A DNA stretch of 64,000 nucleotides from assembly GCA_025201805.1 (NCBI GenBank), contig MU619273.1, forward strand, positions 1 to 64,000. Direction: 5' to 3'. This document shows positions 51,521 to 63,475 of this stretch, piece by piece. The notes beneath the pieces are model-generated. The model saw only the letters and a list, made by a program, of their open reading frames with translations. It searched no databases and had not been told where the DNA came from. The stretch's first letter is position 1. Each line of letters begins with the position of its first letter. Source of the stretch: Parasitella parasitica. Taxonomy: Eukaryota; Mucoromycota; Mucoromycetes; Mucorales; Mucoraceae. The position numbers and the translations under genes are program-made.

Positions 51521-52184
51521 TTTGCCTTGTTGAAACTTTTGCCTTTAGTAGTACGATATCATTACATTTTCAAAAGAAACCCCCTCCCCACTGACTGAAG
51601 TTCAAGGTCACCAGATATCCGAATGTCTGGAATTCCTCATCAATCATGTACCGTACATACAATAAAATTAGCTAATATGGAACGAGCGGGTAAACCTTCG
51701 TTATAAAAATTTGATAATTCAAGGAAAACCTTGAAAATCGAGAGGACATGTATCGCTTCGATATTACATTATATGTTATTGTAGCGACAAGCTTGCTGGC
51801 TTATGTGCATTAATAAAGTAACCTGTGATTCTTGTGCCTTGATTTTTTTTTTAAAACAAAAAAAAGTATAAACAAAATTACCCTTAAATAAACTTAATTC
51901 GCTGTAAAATACTGTTGAAAGTGAGAATTAGCTTTCAACAAACTTTATTGTTCCTTCTTGCTGCCTCTAATCATCCCGTATCAAGATTTTCAGGGGTGGC
52001 AAATATTTGGGGGGCGGCAAATATTTGGGGGGCAGCAAATACAGATTTGATTGCTTCTGTAAAAAAAGAAACATGATAGCCCATTCCTCTATTCTCTTTT
52101 TCATTTCATTTTCAAATTGAAGCCTCTTTTCTTTTTATCTAATCCTATTTTTTAACCCATTGGCAAGAAAATATAAGGTTACTT

Positions 52185-55100
52185 ATGACTGAAAAGTCTT
52201 CAATTCTATCAGGCAGTGCAGAGCCTGTAACTATCAAAAAGGTAACTTTCAAAATTAGGCTCGACAGACATATTGTTTAACGCGTTCATTCCCTTCATTC
52301 GTAAAGATTGGGGCCAAATATATCGCTTATTCGCATACATTCTTTGCATACAGTAAGTTATTGTACCAGGTGAATTCAATCCTAATTCATTGATTTCTGC
52401 ATATTTGAAACAGGCGCCTTTCTTGCAGCTCTCATTGTTGCTTGCTACACTCATTACTACAAAATTGTGCAAAACGAATACTTTGGTTACCCTGATGTAA
52501 CAATTTTTTTTAAAAAAAAAAAAAGTTGGCTGGACAAACCTGATATGTGTACGTAGGAATGGTTTCCAAGTGTCAGTGCTACTACAGGTGACAGATACCC
52601 TGCTCGTGCAATCTTTCAGATTTTAATTGCCTTGACCTCTGGCCCAAGATTTGCGCTTGTGTTTTCGTGGTATTTGTACATCACAAAGTCAGCAAAGACT
52701 GTGTCAAAAGGATATGGATTGGGGTTGTTGCTAGTGGGCATCGTTCGTACTGTGTCTTGTGGAGGTTGGGTTTACATTACTTCCACTGACGATCATTTGA
52801 CGCACGACATTGCCATGGTTATATATTTACTTTGTACATTACCGTGGCAAGTGGGCGTGCTCTATTCGAGCTCCAGTCATAATCAAACTGCTGTTCGATG
52901 GAGGAAGTTCATCTCATTTGCATTTTTCACCACATTACCACCAATGATCTATTTTTTCATTCAACACAAGGTTCAAAAGATCCCAGGAGGTAACATATTT
53001 AAAATTGTAGAGTAACGTATATTGACTGATGTGCATAGCTTACACTACTTATGCTTTCTTTGAATGGTCATTGATCCTGTACGATGTTGCTTACGATGCA
53101 GTTACAGCCATTGAATTTCAGGATTTTGAGTTATCCATTGTTGATAAGGCAGGTACTGCCCTAATTACAGAATCGTAAGTTTTCAAAACAGTGACTGATC
53201 GTAGCGGGAGACTAATAACTATTGTCGGTATATATAGCTCTGTTCCATTCGCTTCAAAGTAAATGCTATTTCTTTTTTCCCCTCGTGTATGGATAATATA
53301 GGAAATGTCGAGTACTGACCAGATACACTCAATTAGTCCTGAAGAAACCATATCTCCTTCAGCATTACGTATACTCGCATTACTTCCTGGTTTCGCCACA
53401 GAGACGTATTTAGGTAAAGCTTTTTTTTTTCTTTTTCTTTTTTTTATTGCTATTTGTTTAATGCCTCGTTTTGACAGCGTTTGTTTTCTGGTCAATGCTC
53501 ACCTCTCTCACATTGCTGATTTGGTAAGAGTTTTTAATATTGGAAACAAATTGTTTATTGACCTAGCTTTAGGTATTTTCCTCTTTGGTATATGGGTATT
53601 TCTGGTTTCGAGGCGTTTTTATTTATCACATTGATGCCAGTTTTCCTTGGAATTGGTCCATTGAGACGTTTGATCGCCAAATATCGTGGATTTTTCCACT
53701 TTCTATCATTGATTGGCGTTGCGTCTTACCTTAAAGTGGATCCAGTATGGCGCTTATCACTGACTGCCATTGGTCTTGGTTTGAGCTTAACAACCTGGTG
53801 TGCTCATTGGATTGAATCAAGCAGACACACTGGCAATTTAGAACGTTCAGCTCTTACTTGGGGCCTTGGCCTAGTCTTGCATTGCGTTGTTAAAATGGCC
53901 TGGTATACAGAAAATCCCATCTGGCCTATTATGAACAAGGATAACGGTGGTTGGAATGATACGGGCATTGTCCTGGGCATTGTTGCCTGTGCAGAGGTGT
54001 TACTTCGCGACAATGCAGTTCGCCAATCTACCGAAAATGGCAAGGATTTGAACTCATTGTCTGGCAGTAATGCCACCAGTCAATTTGGCAGCTCCTTCTT
54101 TGCAGCGTCTGGATTCGGTGCTTTGCTGTTTGCTCTTCATTCCATGTTCACCGATTCATCTACTATTATGCGTTGGACTGTGGACGGCTACCCTAACTAT
54201 GGCCCTGAGCCTGTTCCATGGGGCGTCGCAACTATTGCTGCGTTGGCCTTCGGTCTTTTATTGGCTCCCTACCGCCGGCTAACCACTAGCCTTATCTGGT
54301 ATTTAGTTGGCTGTGGTGCCTGTGCTGTATTTTACTGCTATTCAGCATGGACAGCTTATTATGGCGGCCTTGTGCTAGGAACATACTTTGTTTCTATTAC
54401 TCCAGCTCTTATTCGTGGGATTTCTACTCAATCTCCCTTCAAAACGTTATTTGGAGCTTTTATGACCTACAACATCCTCTGTTTGGCTCACGTATGGGTA
54501 GTTGCTTATGAGTTTGTTCCTGGGGGCGTTTATGCTCGTGAACGCACAGATGCTATTCTTATTGCGTTGATGGCTTTAACTGGTTTGGGCGTTTTGAATG
54601 CTAATAGACAAGCCTCCTTGGATATTCGAAAGAGATTAGCGCAATTCCATGTACTGAAATATGCTCGCTCCATGACGCGACTGGTTGTTGCTGGCCTCAT
54701 TGCTATCTCTGCTGTCATTGCTTTAAACCGCGTTGCAAAGGCCAAGACGCCTGTTCCGTATACCACTACTGAGAAGTCCTTCACTGCTGCTATTTGGACA
54801 ATACATTTTGCTCTTGATAACGACATGTGGGCTAGTGAGAACCGTATGCGCGATGCCATCCGTGATTTAGAATTAGATGTTGTTGGCTTGCTAGAATCGG
54901 ATACTATGAGAATCATTATGGGTAATCGTGATTGGGCTCAGTCTATTGCTGAAGAATTAGGCTATTACGTTGACTTTGGACCTGCTAGTATGAAGCACAC
55001 TTGGGGCTGCTTGATGCTTTCAAAATTCCCTATTCTCAAGTCGGAACACCATCTTTTGCCTTCTCCAGTCGGCGAACTCGCTTGTGCTATTCACGCTACA

Positions 55101-55589
55101 CTAGATGTGTATGGCCAGCCTGTCGACTTTATCGTTAGTCATAATGGTCAAGATGAAAACTATAATGATAGGATCCAACAAACAAATGAATTAGCTCGTA
55201 TCATGCGCACTAGTCCTAATCCATTTGTCTTTTTGGGCTACGTAGTGACAAAACCTCGCCAAGAAATCTACCATCTCTTGTTTGATGGTGGCGACATAAA
55301 TGATATTGACCCTACTGATTGGGATCGATGGTGTGAATATATTGGTTTCCGCGGACTTCGCCGTATTGGTTACGCCCGTATCAGCCATGGCGGTATTACA
55401 GACACCGAAATCCAGTCTGGCAAATTCCAATTAGTGCAAAATCCTAAAGAATACTGGACAGCACAGTATAATCGCATTCCTGAAACACAAGTACCTGATC
55501 AGTTGAAATATCCGTCCATGTTCTATGGTACCGGTGTGCGTGGACATCGATACCATGTTTTCAATGAACCCCGTTACTTTGAAAACTGA
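52185..55589 (+). CDS. CWH43: CWH43, GPI-anchor lipid remodelling protein
   Basis: Seven or so exons. The N-terminal half is a PGAP2/FRAG1-like multi-pass region: MTEKSSILSGSAEPVTIKK, IGAKYIAYSHTFFAY, FLAALIVACYTHYYK, then the hallmark EWFPSVSATTGDRYPARAIF and LTSGPRFALVFSWYLY, AYTTYAFFEWSLILYDVAYD and a final helix set. The second half is a long multi-pass region (many hydrophobic helices from 53590 on) followed by a C-terminal endonuclease/exonuclease/phosphatase-like domain (HFALDNDMWASENRMRDAI, LELDVVGLLESDTMR, NRDWAQSIAEELGYYVDFGP, KFPILKSEHHLLPSPVGELA). CWH43 acts in the ER to replace GPI lipid with ceramide in yeast. The fusion of both halves in one gene is the fungal arrangement. Confidence 0.9.
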
Positions 55590-56151
55590 AACGATGCTTT
55601 CTCTCTTCCTCCCTTTCTAATATACAATTTAATAAAGTCATTAAATATCAGTACCGATTTTGAGTTAAAGTTGCAGCTTTGCATTTCTTCGAACAATTTA
55701 TGTGAATCGAAATACAATCTACATATACTGAATCAGCTTTGAAACTATACATATGGCTCTATGGCTTTTTCATATTTGTAGCTGCCATTTAATATGTATT
55801 ATTCGGCTATAGCGATGCAATACAAAATGTGGAAAACTTTTTGAAGACAAATAAATCGTAAGCCTATGCTGCAAATAAAGAATGATACATGTAGCAAAGA
55901 ATAAAGAGGTAATTTCGTGGTTTTCTAATGGTCTTATAACGAGTCAATCGGGCCCATTGCAGAAGTGATCCAAGGCAAATACAAAATAGTGGTGCAGTCG
56001 CATAAAGGCGTGTTAGCTACATGGTAAACGTACAGATATATCTAATTGACCCTACGTGAACACAAAACCAGTTTTTGAATGTCAAGTCAAGCACCTTTAA
56101 CAAACAGATTATTCTAGATTTCTTCTTTTTCCCCACTTTTTTTTTTTAATT
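55590..56151. other. Intergenic, no gene seen
   Basis: AT-rich 3' and 5' flanks. Confidence 0.55.
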
Positions 56152-57072
56152 ATGAGCCACTACACAGATTCCATGCATGAAAAAGCACCCTTCAGTGTTC
56201 GCATTACAAACTTTGCTTGCAATGAGTGCGATAGACGTTGGAGCAGTGCAAATGGAAGTCTGCAAGATTATCAAAAGTGCAAATATTGCTATACCAAGTG
56301 CTATCCCCTGGGCCATAAAATACGAGCACCTAATAAAACTGGAAACGAGAACAGAGAGACATATCAAGGGCATATTAAAGAGCTTTGCGGAAAATGTCAA
56401 AGATTAGGAAAGTCATGTATGATGCTTGAAAACGATTATGATGACAGTTACAGGGTCATTACCAATGCTGATGGCGAAGACATGTACCTGGATCGAGCAT
56501 TTCAATTGAAAGCAAGTAAAACAGAGAATATGCATGTTATGGAACGATACGAGCTTAACGAATGGCCTGAACTGGCCTCAAACTCATTCCAATACGTCCC
56601 AAAAGTAAGAGATCAAGGCAGATCAAGCAAATTCAATGCAGTGTCTTCAAGCTCAGAAGAAATAACCTCAGTAGGGATTACAGCAGCGGAAACCTTGAAA
56701 GAAATAATTCAAAAAGCTCGGCGAGAGTCAAATGAAATGAGCAATGAAGAAGTTGACGACGAATTCATCGCTAATCATGACTATTCCAACTATGTCGAAG
56801 AATATGACTGCAATGATGTATGGGGAATCTGGGCATACGACTCTATGGCTTCCGATCAAGACGATGAATGGAGCTGCATGGATTTCAGTAGCAGACTGAA
56901 CCAGGATAATGATGATGGTAATGAGCTCGTAGGTTTGTTTGACGATTGTGATGAACGCGGTTTGGAAGAGAATGGTCAATATCTCTCAAGCCAAGACCAG
57001 GAAGCCTATTTCAATGATAATTTACAAAGAATTGAGAACTTGCATTTTGCAGATGAAGAATACATGTCTTAA
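56152..57072 (+). CDS. 3CxxC zinc-finger protein with acidic C-terminus
   Basis: Single exon, 306 residues. Residues 15-90 contain FACNECDRRWSS, CKYCYTKCYPLGHKIR and HIKELCGKCQRLGKSC, the spaced CxxC pairs of the 3CxxC-type zinc finger (PF13695) found in fungal and receptor-transporting proteins. The remaining ~200 residues are acidic and low complexity (for example NEEVDDEFIANHDYSNYVEE). It lacks introns, unlike most neighbours. Function is unknown; nucleic-acid or protein binding through the zinc finger is the reasonable guess. Confidence 0.8.
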   Translation: MSHYTDSMHEKAPFSVRITNFACNECDRRWSSANGSLQDYQKCKYCYTKCYPLGHKIRAPNKTGNENRETYQGHIKELCGKCQRLGKSCMMLENDYDDSYRVITNADGEDMYLDRAFQLKASKTENMHVMERYELNEWPELASNSFQYVPKVRDQGRSSKFNAVSSSSEEITSVGITAAETLKEIIQKARRESNEMSNEEVDDEFIANHDYSNYVEEYDCNDVWGIWAYDSMASDQDDEWSCMDFSSRLNQDNDDGNELVGLFDDCDERGLEENGQYLSSQDQEAYFNDNLQRIENLHFADEEYMS

Positions 57073-60000
57073 ACGTTCGAAAATTCAAATCAAAAGTTAT
57101 CAAACAAAGTATTTATAACACATAACAGTAATATCATTAAATAATAAATAAATACCGCCTCATTTCTATGTAGTTATTTCCAGATTGAGCTCTCACAAAC
57201 TAAAGTAGGAGCACTATGTATGATTTCCGAGTACTATCTGTATTGTGTACGATCAGCTGTTTGATATGTATACCTGTCAAGTAAGCTATAAGCAAGGGCA
57301 TTTCATGGTTTTATGATTCATAGGAGCACTCTAAGATAATGCTTTTCTATTATTACATAATGGATCAGCAAAAACCAATATTTTATGTACAAAACGCGTG
57401 TTAGCAACGTATTAAGTCCATGGATTTCAATGAAGTTACTTTCTGTATTAAATCTAATGTATGTAACCATTACATTGCTTAAGAGACTTGTTCAAGTAAT
57501 ACAAACATCGTCATTTATCAATCAAAACGCGTCAGTTGCTTATGTTTGTTGCAACAAACAAGGAAAGTAGCTTCGCATATATTCCGTTTGCTTATCTAGC
57601 CATAAGTCAAAGATGACATATACTTATATTAGGTAAACGTAAAAGACGCATAAAAAAAGAAAGAACTAAGAGCTTTAATAATATAGACTTGTTTTTCCAT
57701 AGATTATTTTCATCGAGTCCCAAGGGTTTGCGTATTAGATCATTGATTTTTGGAGTATATAAACATATGTCGGATTTCCGCCTCTTCGCTTTTAATCTCT
57801 CAGTTTCTTCCCTTCTTCCCCCCCCCCCATTTACTTCTTTGAAGTATTTTCAGGTAGGTTTTTACAAATCTTAATAAGTATGCGTGCTTCATGTCTTTGC
57901 GTAGGTATGTAGAATGGTAATTTCCCAAGCTGGAATAATGAGAGTGCATATTCTATCCACAAAATTGCTCTAAAAAAAATTCTTTTGCTGATGCATCAAG
58001 TTAAAAGTCTATCTTTTGTTGATACTTTTTTTTGTCAACCTCTTCAAAATGTTTCCTCTTTATTACTCTAGATGGATGAGGTTCCAAGGTATCTTTTTTC
58101 TAAGATGTCTGTTGTTCCCTTTTAACGCTTAACATAAGCTCTTGGCTTAGAATGTTTGAATGTTCCCAACTCTTTTTACTCTTTCGACCTTCAATGATGT
58201 TCTCTTTGACTTTAGAATGCGTGAATATTCTTTTACTCTGATGTTTCCACGTATTTACTTTCAAAGCTAACTCTAGCTCAAGCTTTTCATGGCTTTTTAT
58301 TTACTGTTTCGTAGTGGAGCGTTATTAACAGGCTCTCCGATGTTGTATGATGTTTCTGTTGATTTTACTACAGTGTTTATGATATATGTATATGGCCTTT
58401 TTTCTTGCCATCACTCCCTAGCCCATAATTTTTTGTGGTATTTGATTGCTCTAAGGTGTCTCGAATGCTTTCAACATATACGCACATTTCTCCATGCACT
58501 CACTCTCTAGCTTAGGTATTCGTAAACTAGTAGCCTTTCTTTAAATGTATCACTCGAGTGTTTGCACTATTTATTTATACTTTGGTTTAGCCTAAAATGT
58601 TGTTCCAGCATTTTCTATCACATCCTTGTTGGACATAAATCACTGGCTGGTCTAAATAGAAGTAATCTCACATAATATAATATAATAGTTTGAACCAAGC
58701 TCATTAAATCTTCTCACTTTATATACAATCTCTGTATCTCTGCCGCGGTTCCACCAATTTTCATGATTTTCAAAACGGAATTTGAAGTGAATAAAGTGTA
58801 TCATCCCATGGCTTGGTTTCCATGGAAATAAATTGATTCACATAACATTTATTTGCTCTCGAATCTTAAAGCAGAGGATTTATAACAATGGGTAATGCTT
58901 GAGAGACGCATTGATGTTTTAGTGTGTGAAGAATTTACTCGTAATTATTTAACATTTTTGAAAAAACAGAGCACAACTCTTATTATAGCAAATTCTAGTT
59001 GATTTATATTTGAACCTATCATGCTTTGTATCCTCTTTTTGTTGAAATAATATGTGAAACGCCTCGTTATATCCACATCAAGTGTATAATAATAATAGCT
59101 AATGGTCTACGTAGCTACATTTTTGTGTTCCTCTCAATCCCTCAAGTCTCCGGCATATCCCTGCAATCAGATAGTGTTTGCTAATCTGCCATATCCATGG
59201 ATAAGTCAAATTTGTGCTGTTATATAAAATATGCTCATGATGCGTATTAAATTGATCAGGGGAATAGTATGAGCTAAATATGTGCAATGATTACCAATTT
59301 GTTTACATGAAAAATCCATCTCTGCGCCAAACAGTGTTTTCGTGCATTCATTGATCAACACATGTCGTTACGAACAGTAACTTTATATTCATCCTACACA
59401 TTATTTCTATCGAGCATATCTCATACCTACATCTCCCATGTCGTCTTTACTTGGCAAAAATATTTTTAAAAATTAAGGAAAGGATTTAGCTTATATAGTT
59501 AGTTTAATCAACAACAAATAAAACAATCGATAGAATCAGGAGTACAGTTTACGTCCCCAAAATTTTACTTTTTAGGATGGTTCAAGCGGTTGTGTAATCG
59601 ATACTTTGAACATTTAACATTTATTATAATGTCTAATGGCACCTACAGCACCAATCTACGTAAAAGGCATCCCGAAATATTTAGGTTTGTGTATCTCAGA
59701 TGATAATAATAATAAGGCAGAGGATTTGAGTGTCTCGAATGCTTAACCTTCTTTTCAGAAATCATGGGGATACTATTACTACAATCAAACAATACGACCG
59801 ACTCCTTTTGCAACGTTACTACTGTACGTATAATGCACTGAATGTGTACTAGGTCATTTCAGAAGAAGATTTTGTTACATATTGTACTCAACTGGCGTGC
59901 AGCAATTCAGTACAATCAATAGGTAAGGTACGGCATTGGCTTTTGCAACTCTTTATGGGTATATTACTTTATTTCTCCTGCCATAAGTTGTAATTTCATC

Positions 60001-61235
60001 ACCTGGTTTTTTTTTTTCCAAAGCCATGCAATTCTGATTATAAATGCTGATCTTATCCGAAATGTCTGATACAGATGGCTATATGGAACTTGCGCACTTA
60101 TAACAATTGCACTGTTTCAGTTTAGCATTAAAACCATCTACTTTTGAAATTCTAACCGACGGTTTTATGCTTGTAGTCGAATAGCGATATTCGATCTTTT
60201 CAAATGGAATAGAAATCAGAGCCACCATGTATGTCAAACATTCAGCACATTTAGTGCATGGGCAGAAGAAATACCCGAAAAAACTGTATTATTCGTAAAG
60301 ATAATGCCATTCTCCAATGACACGGACGTGGCCATTCTAATCTATATTGCTGGTTTTTTAATATAACGGTTTAGGTGTCCAACTCTGCTATTTTTTGGGT
60401 ATGAATATCCTTGCCAAACTATAACATTATCTCGATATAGTTATTATTATCTTTGTTCGACTTTGAATAAGCAGATTTCAGTCTACCCAGCTGGAAATCA
60501 GCTAATTGCATCCAAAGTGTCTTGCTTTCTGAAAAAAACCCAGTACTCGGACCCAATCATATGGCTTTTTTGATTAACCTTCACCGTTTGTTACACAATG
60601 GTTGAGTGCCCAAAAAGGGGGATACAATGGTGGCCATATGAACTATTGTAAGAGTAATCATTAGGAGCCAAACAAATAAATCATTTAATCGTGTGCACAA
60701 TTTAGATTCTGCGAAAAAAAAATTTAAGGAAAAACTACAACATTTGTCATGTTAGTGTAGGCAAAATACGTCAAAGTAGGGCACCTCATTAAATGGCATG
60801 CATTGCCCTAATTATTTTCAAAATACCTCAATTGGCAAGACCAAATTTCTAATTCTTGCATGCAAATTAAGATTAGCATTCTTATCCAAAAGATGCAATT
60901 CAAAATGGGTTATACGTGTTTTTTGACTTGCAGATGAAGAAACCTTGGTTTTTGCATTTGGAACGTTGTGAAAAAAGAACATTTCATCGTGATCAGCCTT
61001 GAAAATTCGACACATAGAAGCAATTTAATCATAAATAAAAGAGCGTAAAGTACGATATATAATGAACGGAGTAAAAGAACGTGATGTATATAAATATATG
61101 GTAATAAAGGTCAAAGCATAATATGTGATCTTTCAATAGTTGGGAAAAATAACACGAGGGTGGCATAAGTAGAATCAGGCTGAAAAAAAAAAGATTCATT
61201 GTGCATTATACATCAACAAAATTGATCGAAAATTG
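57073..61235. other. 4 kb gene-poor region with possible BED/hAT relic
   Basis: No long frame is convincing. A 14-codon-spaced pair of TTAGAATG..GTGAATATTC-like motifs (58150-58235) is degenerate. At 59629 an ATG frame reads MSNGTYSTNLRKRHPEIFR, like the C-terminal part of a BED zinc finger, with possible exon continuation NHGDTITTIKQYDRLLLQ near 59759 and SEEDFVTYCTQLACSN near 59865. It could not be joined cleanly. Confidence 0.45.
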
Positions 61236-62470
61236 TCAAGATTTGCTGTTGTTGCTGGATGGTGGTTGATATTGCGATTTTTCTCTAGTTTGAGCGAGCT
61301 GCAGTTCTAGTTCTAGTTTTTTTATTGACAGAGCATCACGATCTAATTCTATTTCTGCTAGTCGAATAGCATACTCCATTTTATTTCGTTCATAATCTGA
61401 TTTTATTGCTTCATATTCGGCTTGTTTAGCATTGTATGAAGCTTTTTTGGCGGCATATCTTGCAATTCTTACGCTAGAAGAAGCTGTGCTGCTGTTGCTA
61501 GTGCTGCTTCCTTGGCTTGCCTTCCTCTTTATCCTGCCATCACTTTGATCATCCTCTACAGGAGGAAGATCAACCGCTGGGACGCGCGGAAGAGACCTTA
61601 AATAAATCCGAATTAATTACATTCCGATTATTGAGCTATGTCTAGAATTGATATGATATTTACCATGTACTACGCATAAGATGTGAAGGGATAGATAGTG
61701 CTCTTAAGCGATCCTCGTTAAGATGTGGTAATACGGTTGAATTTGAGCTTGCATTATAGGTAGTAGTAGAAGGGGAAGCCGAAGAAGTCGAATCACAATC
61801 AGGTCGAGGGAGAACTGAGTTGCTACTATTCGCATTATGTTGGTGCTGCTGTTGTTGTGAAGTATGATGTGAAGCTCTACTGTTAGGGGAATAAGGAACA
61901 GTTGAAGAAGATGGTGTGGGAATCGTTGTAATACTAGACGCAATAGGCGAAGTAGAAATAGGAGGGATATATCCATCCGTTCGTTGGTTACCAAAAAGTT
62001 GTTTACATTGCTTATGGAATTTGCTCACTTCTCTTATTTTTTCTAGGAGTATTTCTATTAGTATAAGTAGCTTTGACCACTTAGATCAGTTATATACTAC
62101 CGTTAATCAATGCTTCATCCTTTGTACATGTATTCAATTGTAATCTCAATTGTTCTGCTTCTCGAAATCCTTTTTCAAGAGACATCAATTTAGATCGAAC
62201 TGATATTGCCATGTATTCATCACCATCAAATAGTTTTTTTGCTACTTCACGGCATGCTTGTGCCTTATTCCTAGCTAATTTGCCATCATTTTCAGGCAAG
62301 GTTAACCAATTCAATATTTTCTTTACTTCATCATCGGACCAGTATTTGTAGTTGCGAGGTTTTTTGGACAAATGGATATGTTCCTGAGATGCTTCGTTCG
62401 AATGAGACGAGGAGGGAGGGGTTTCTGGGATAAACTTGACGTCGCGCGTGGGTGAGCCAGTTATTGACAT
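61236..62470 (-). CDS. Myb/SANT-like DNA-binding protein with C-terminal coiled coil
   Basis: Three exons on the minus strand (start 62470, stop 61236), about 340 residues. The N-terminus (MSITGSPTRDVKFIPETPPS) precedes a SANT/trihelix-like fold: KYWSDDEVKKILNWLTLPEN, ARNKAQACREVAKKLFDGDE, VRSKLMSLEKGFREAEQLRL. A Ser/Gln/Thr-rich central section follows (61660-62028), and a charged coiled coil closes the protein (EAIKSDYERNKMEYAIRLAE, LDRDALSIKKLELELQLAQT). This layout resembles fungal SANT-like proteins related to Harbinger Myb partners and to NAM-associated domains. Targets are unknown. Confidence 0.75.
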
Positions 62471-63475
62471 ATATAATTAGCTGTTATTTACAAGAAAACA
62501 AGAAAAATAAAGAAAATAAAAAGGGGGCAAATAAGCTATTATTTTGTTATGTAAATGTGCGATGGAAGCGAAAATTGTCTTTTTGAATTCCAAAAAAAAC
62601 AATAAAATAGAGATGTAATTATTTTTTTAAGAAAAAAAAATGAAAAGGAGAACGAAGAAGAAAGAAAAAGAGGACCAGAACAAAACAGAATCTGAAATGC
62701 CTTATTTTGTATTGATTTTTTTTTTTTTTTTTTTTTATTTTTCAAACGTTATAAAAAGGGAAGGGCGAAACCTTTCTTGGTTTAAAAAAGCCGATTTTTT
62801 TCTCTTTTCAAACATAAATTACTGTCAAACCCCATGTTAGCCTCAATTTTTGGTTATTTTTTGTTGCATATAACGAGATCTTGAAGCAGAGATCAAAAAC
62901 CTTCAATGTCGGGATTTCATTTACTAACTAGAAACTACACAACATTAGGTATATCCGAGTTTGCCTGCAAGTGGCAAGGGGTTTTTTAGTATAAATCGAG
63001 ATAAAGTATAGTTATTAACAAAAATATTAAAATGTTTAGGACTTAAACGCTTTTTATATGTAATACAAAAGTCTATAAACTATAAACTTACGATGCCCAA
63101 AAAAGATTTTGAAAGCGGAGTTTATAGCGTCAATTAAAATGAGCCCTGATTTTGCATTTCGAAGTTTAAGGGGAATATTACGTTCAAATCATCCAAATAT
63201 TAAACATAATAATAGGCTTTTTTTTAATTTATTTCAAGATAGAGTTCAATCAATTGAATGGAAAATCAATTGGTCAAATTGGAGCTTGCTTTTTTATTTG
63301 TGGCTAAGAGCATACCATTTTTTCGCTAATAGACATTATACGGTTCCACAACGGACTCGGCAACCTAATAATGGTTTCAAAAGTCACAGGAAATGGTTGT
63401 AGGTGTGCAGAGTGGGATATCGGGACCCATATCATGCAAGGAAGAGGTTTTCATTTTGTATTTCATAAAATAGTA
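62471..63475. other. Intergenic, includes unrecognised 97-codon frame
   Basis: Divergent region between the SANT-like gene and VPS34. A plus-strand frame at 63109-63402 has few stops nearby (KMSPDFAFRSLRGILRSNHP; TVPQRTRQPNNGFKSHRKWL) and reads protein-like, but no family or start is clear. A T16 run lies near 62720. Confidence 0.45.

Larger units (their letters stand above)
49117..52184. other. 3 kb repeat-rich intergenic region
   Basis: No gene is supported. It contains diverged direct repeats (49600-50060 and 51060-51520) and a shorter partial match (49525-49570 versus 50430-50465). Confidence 0.6.
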
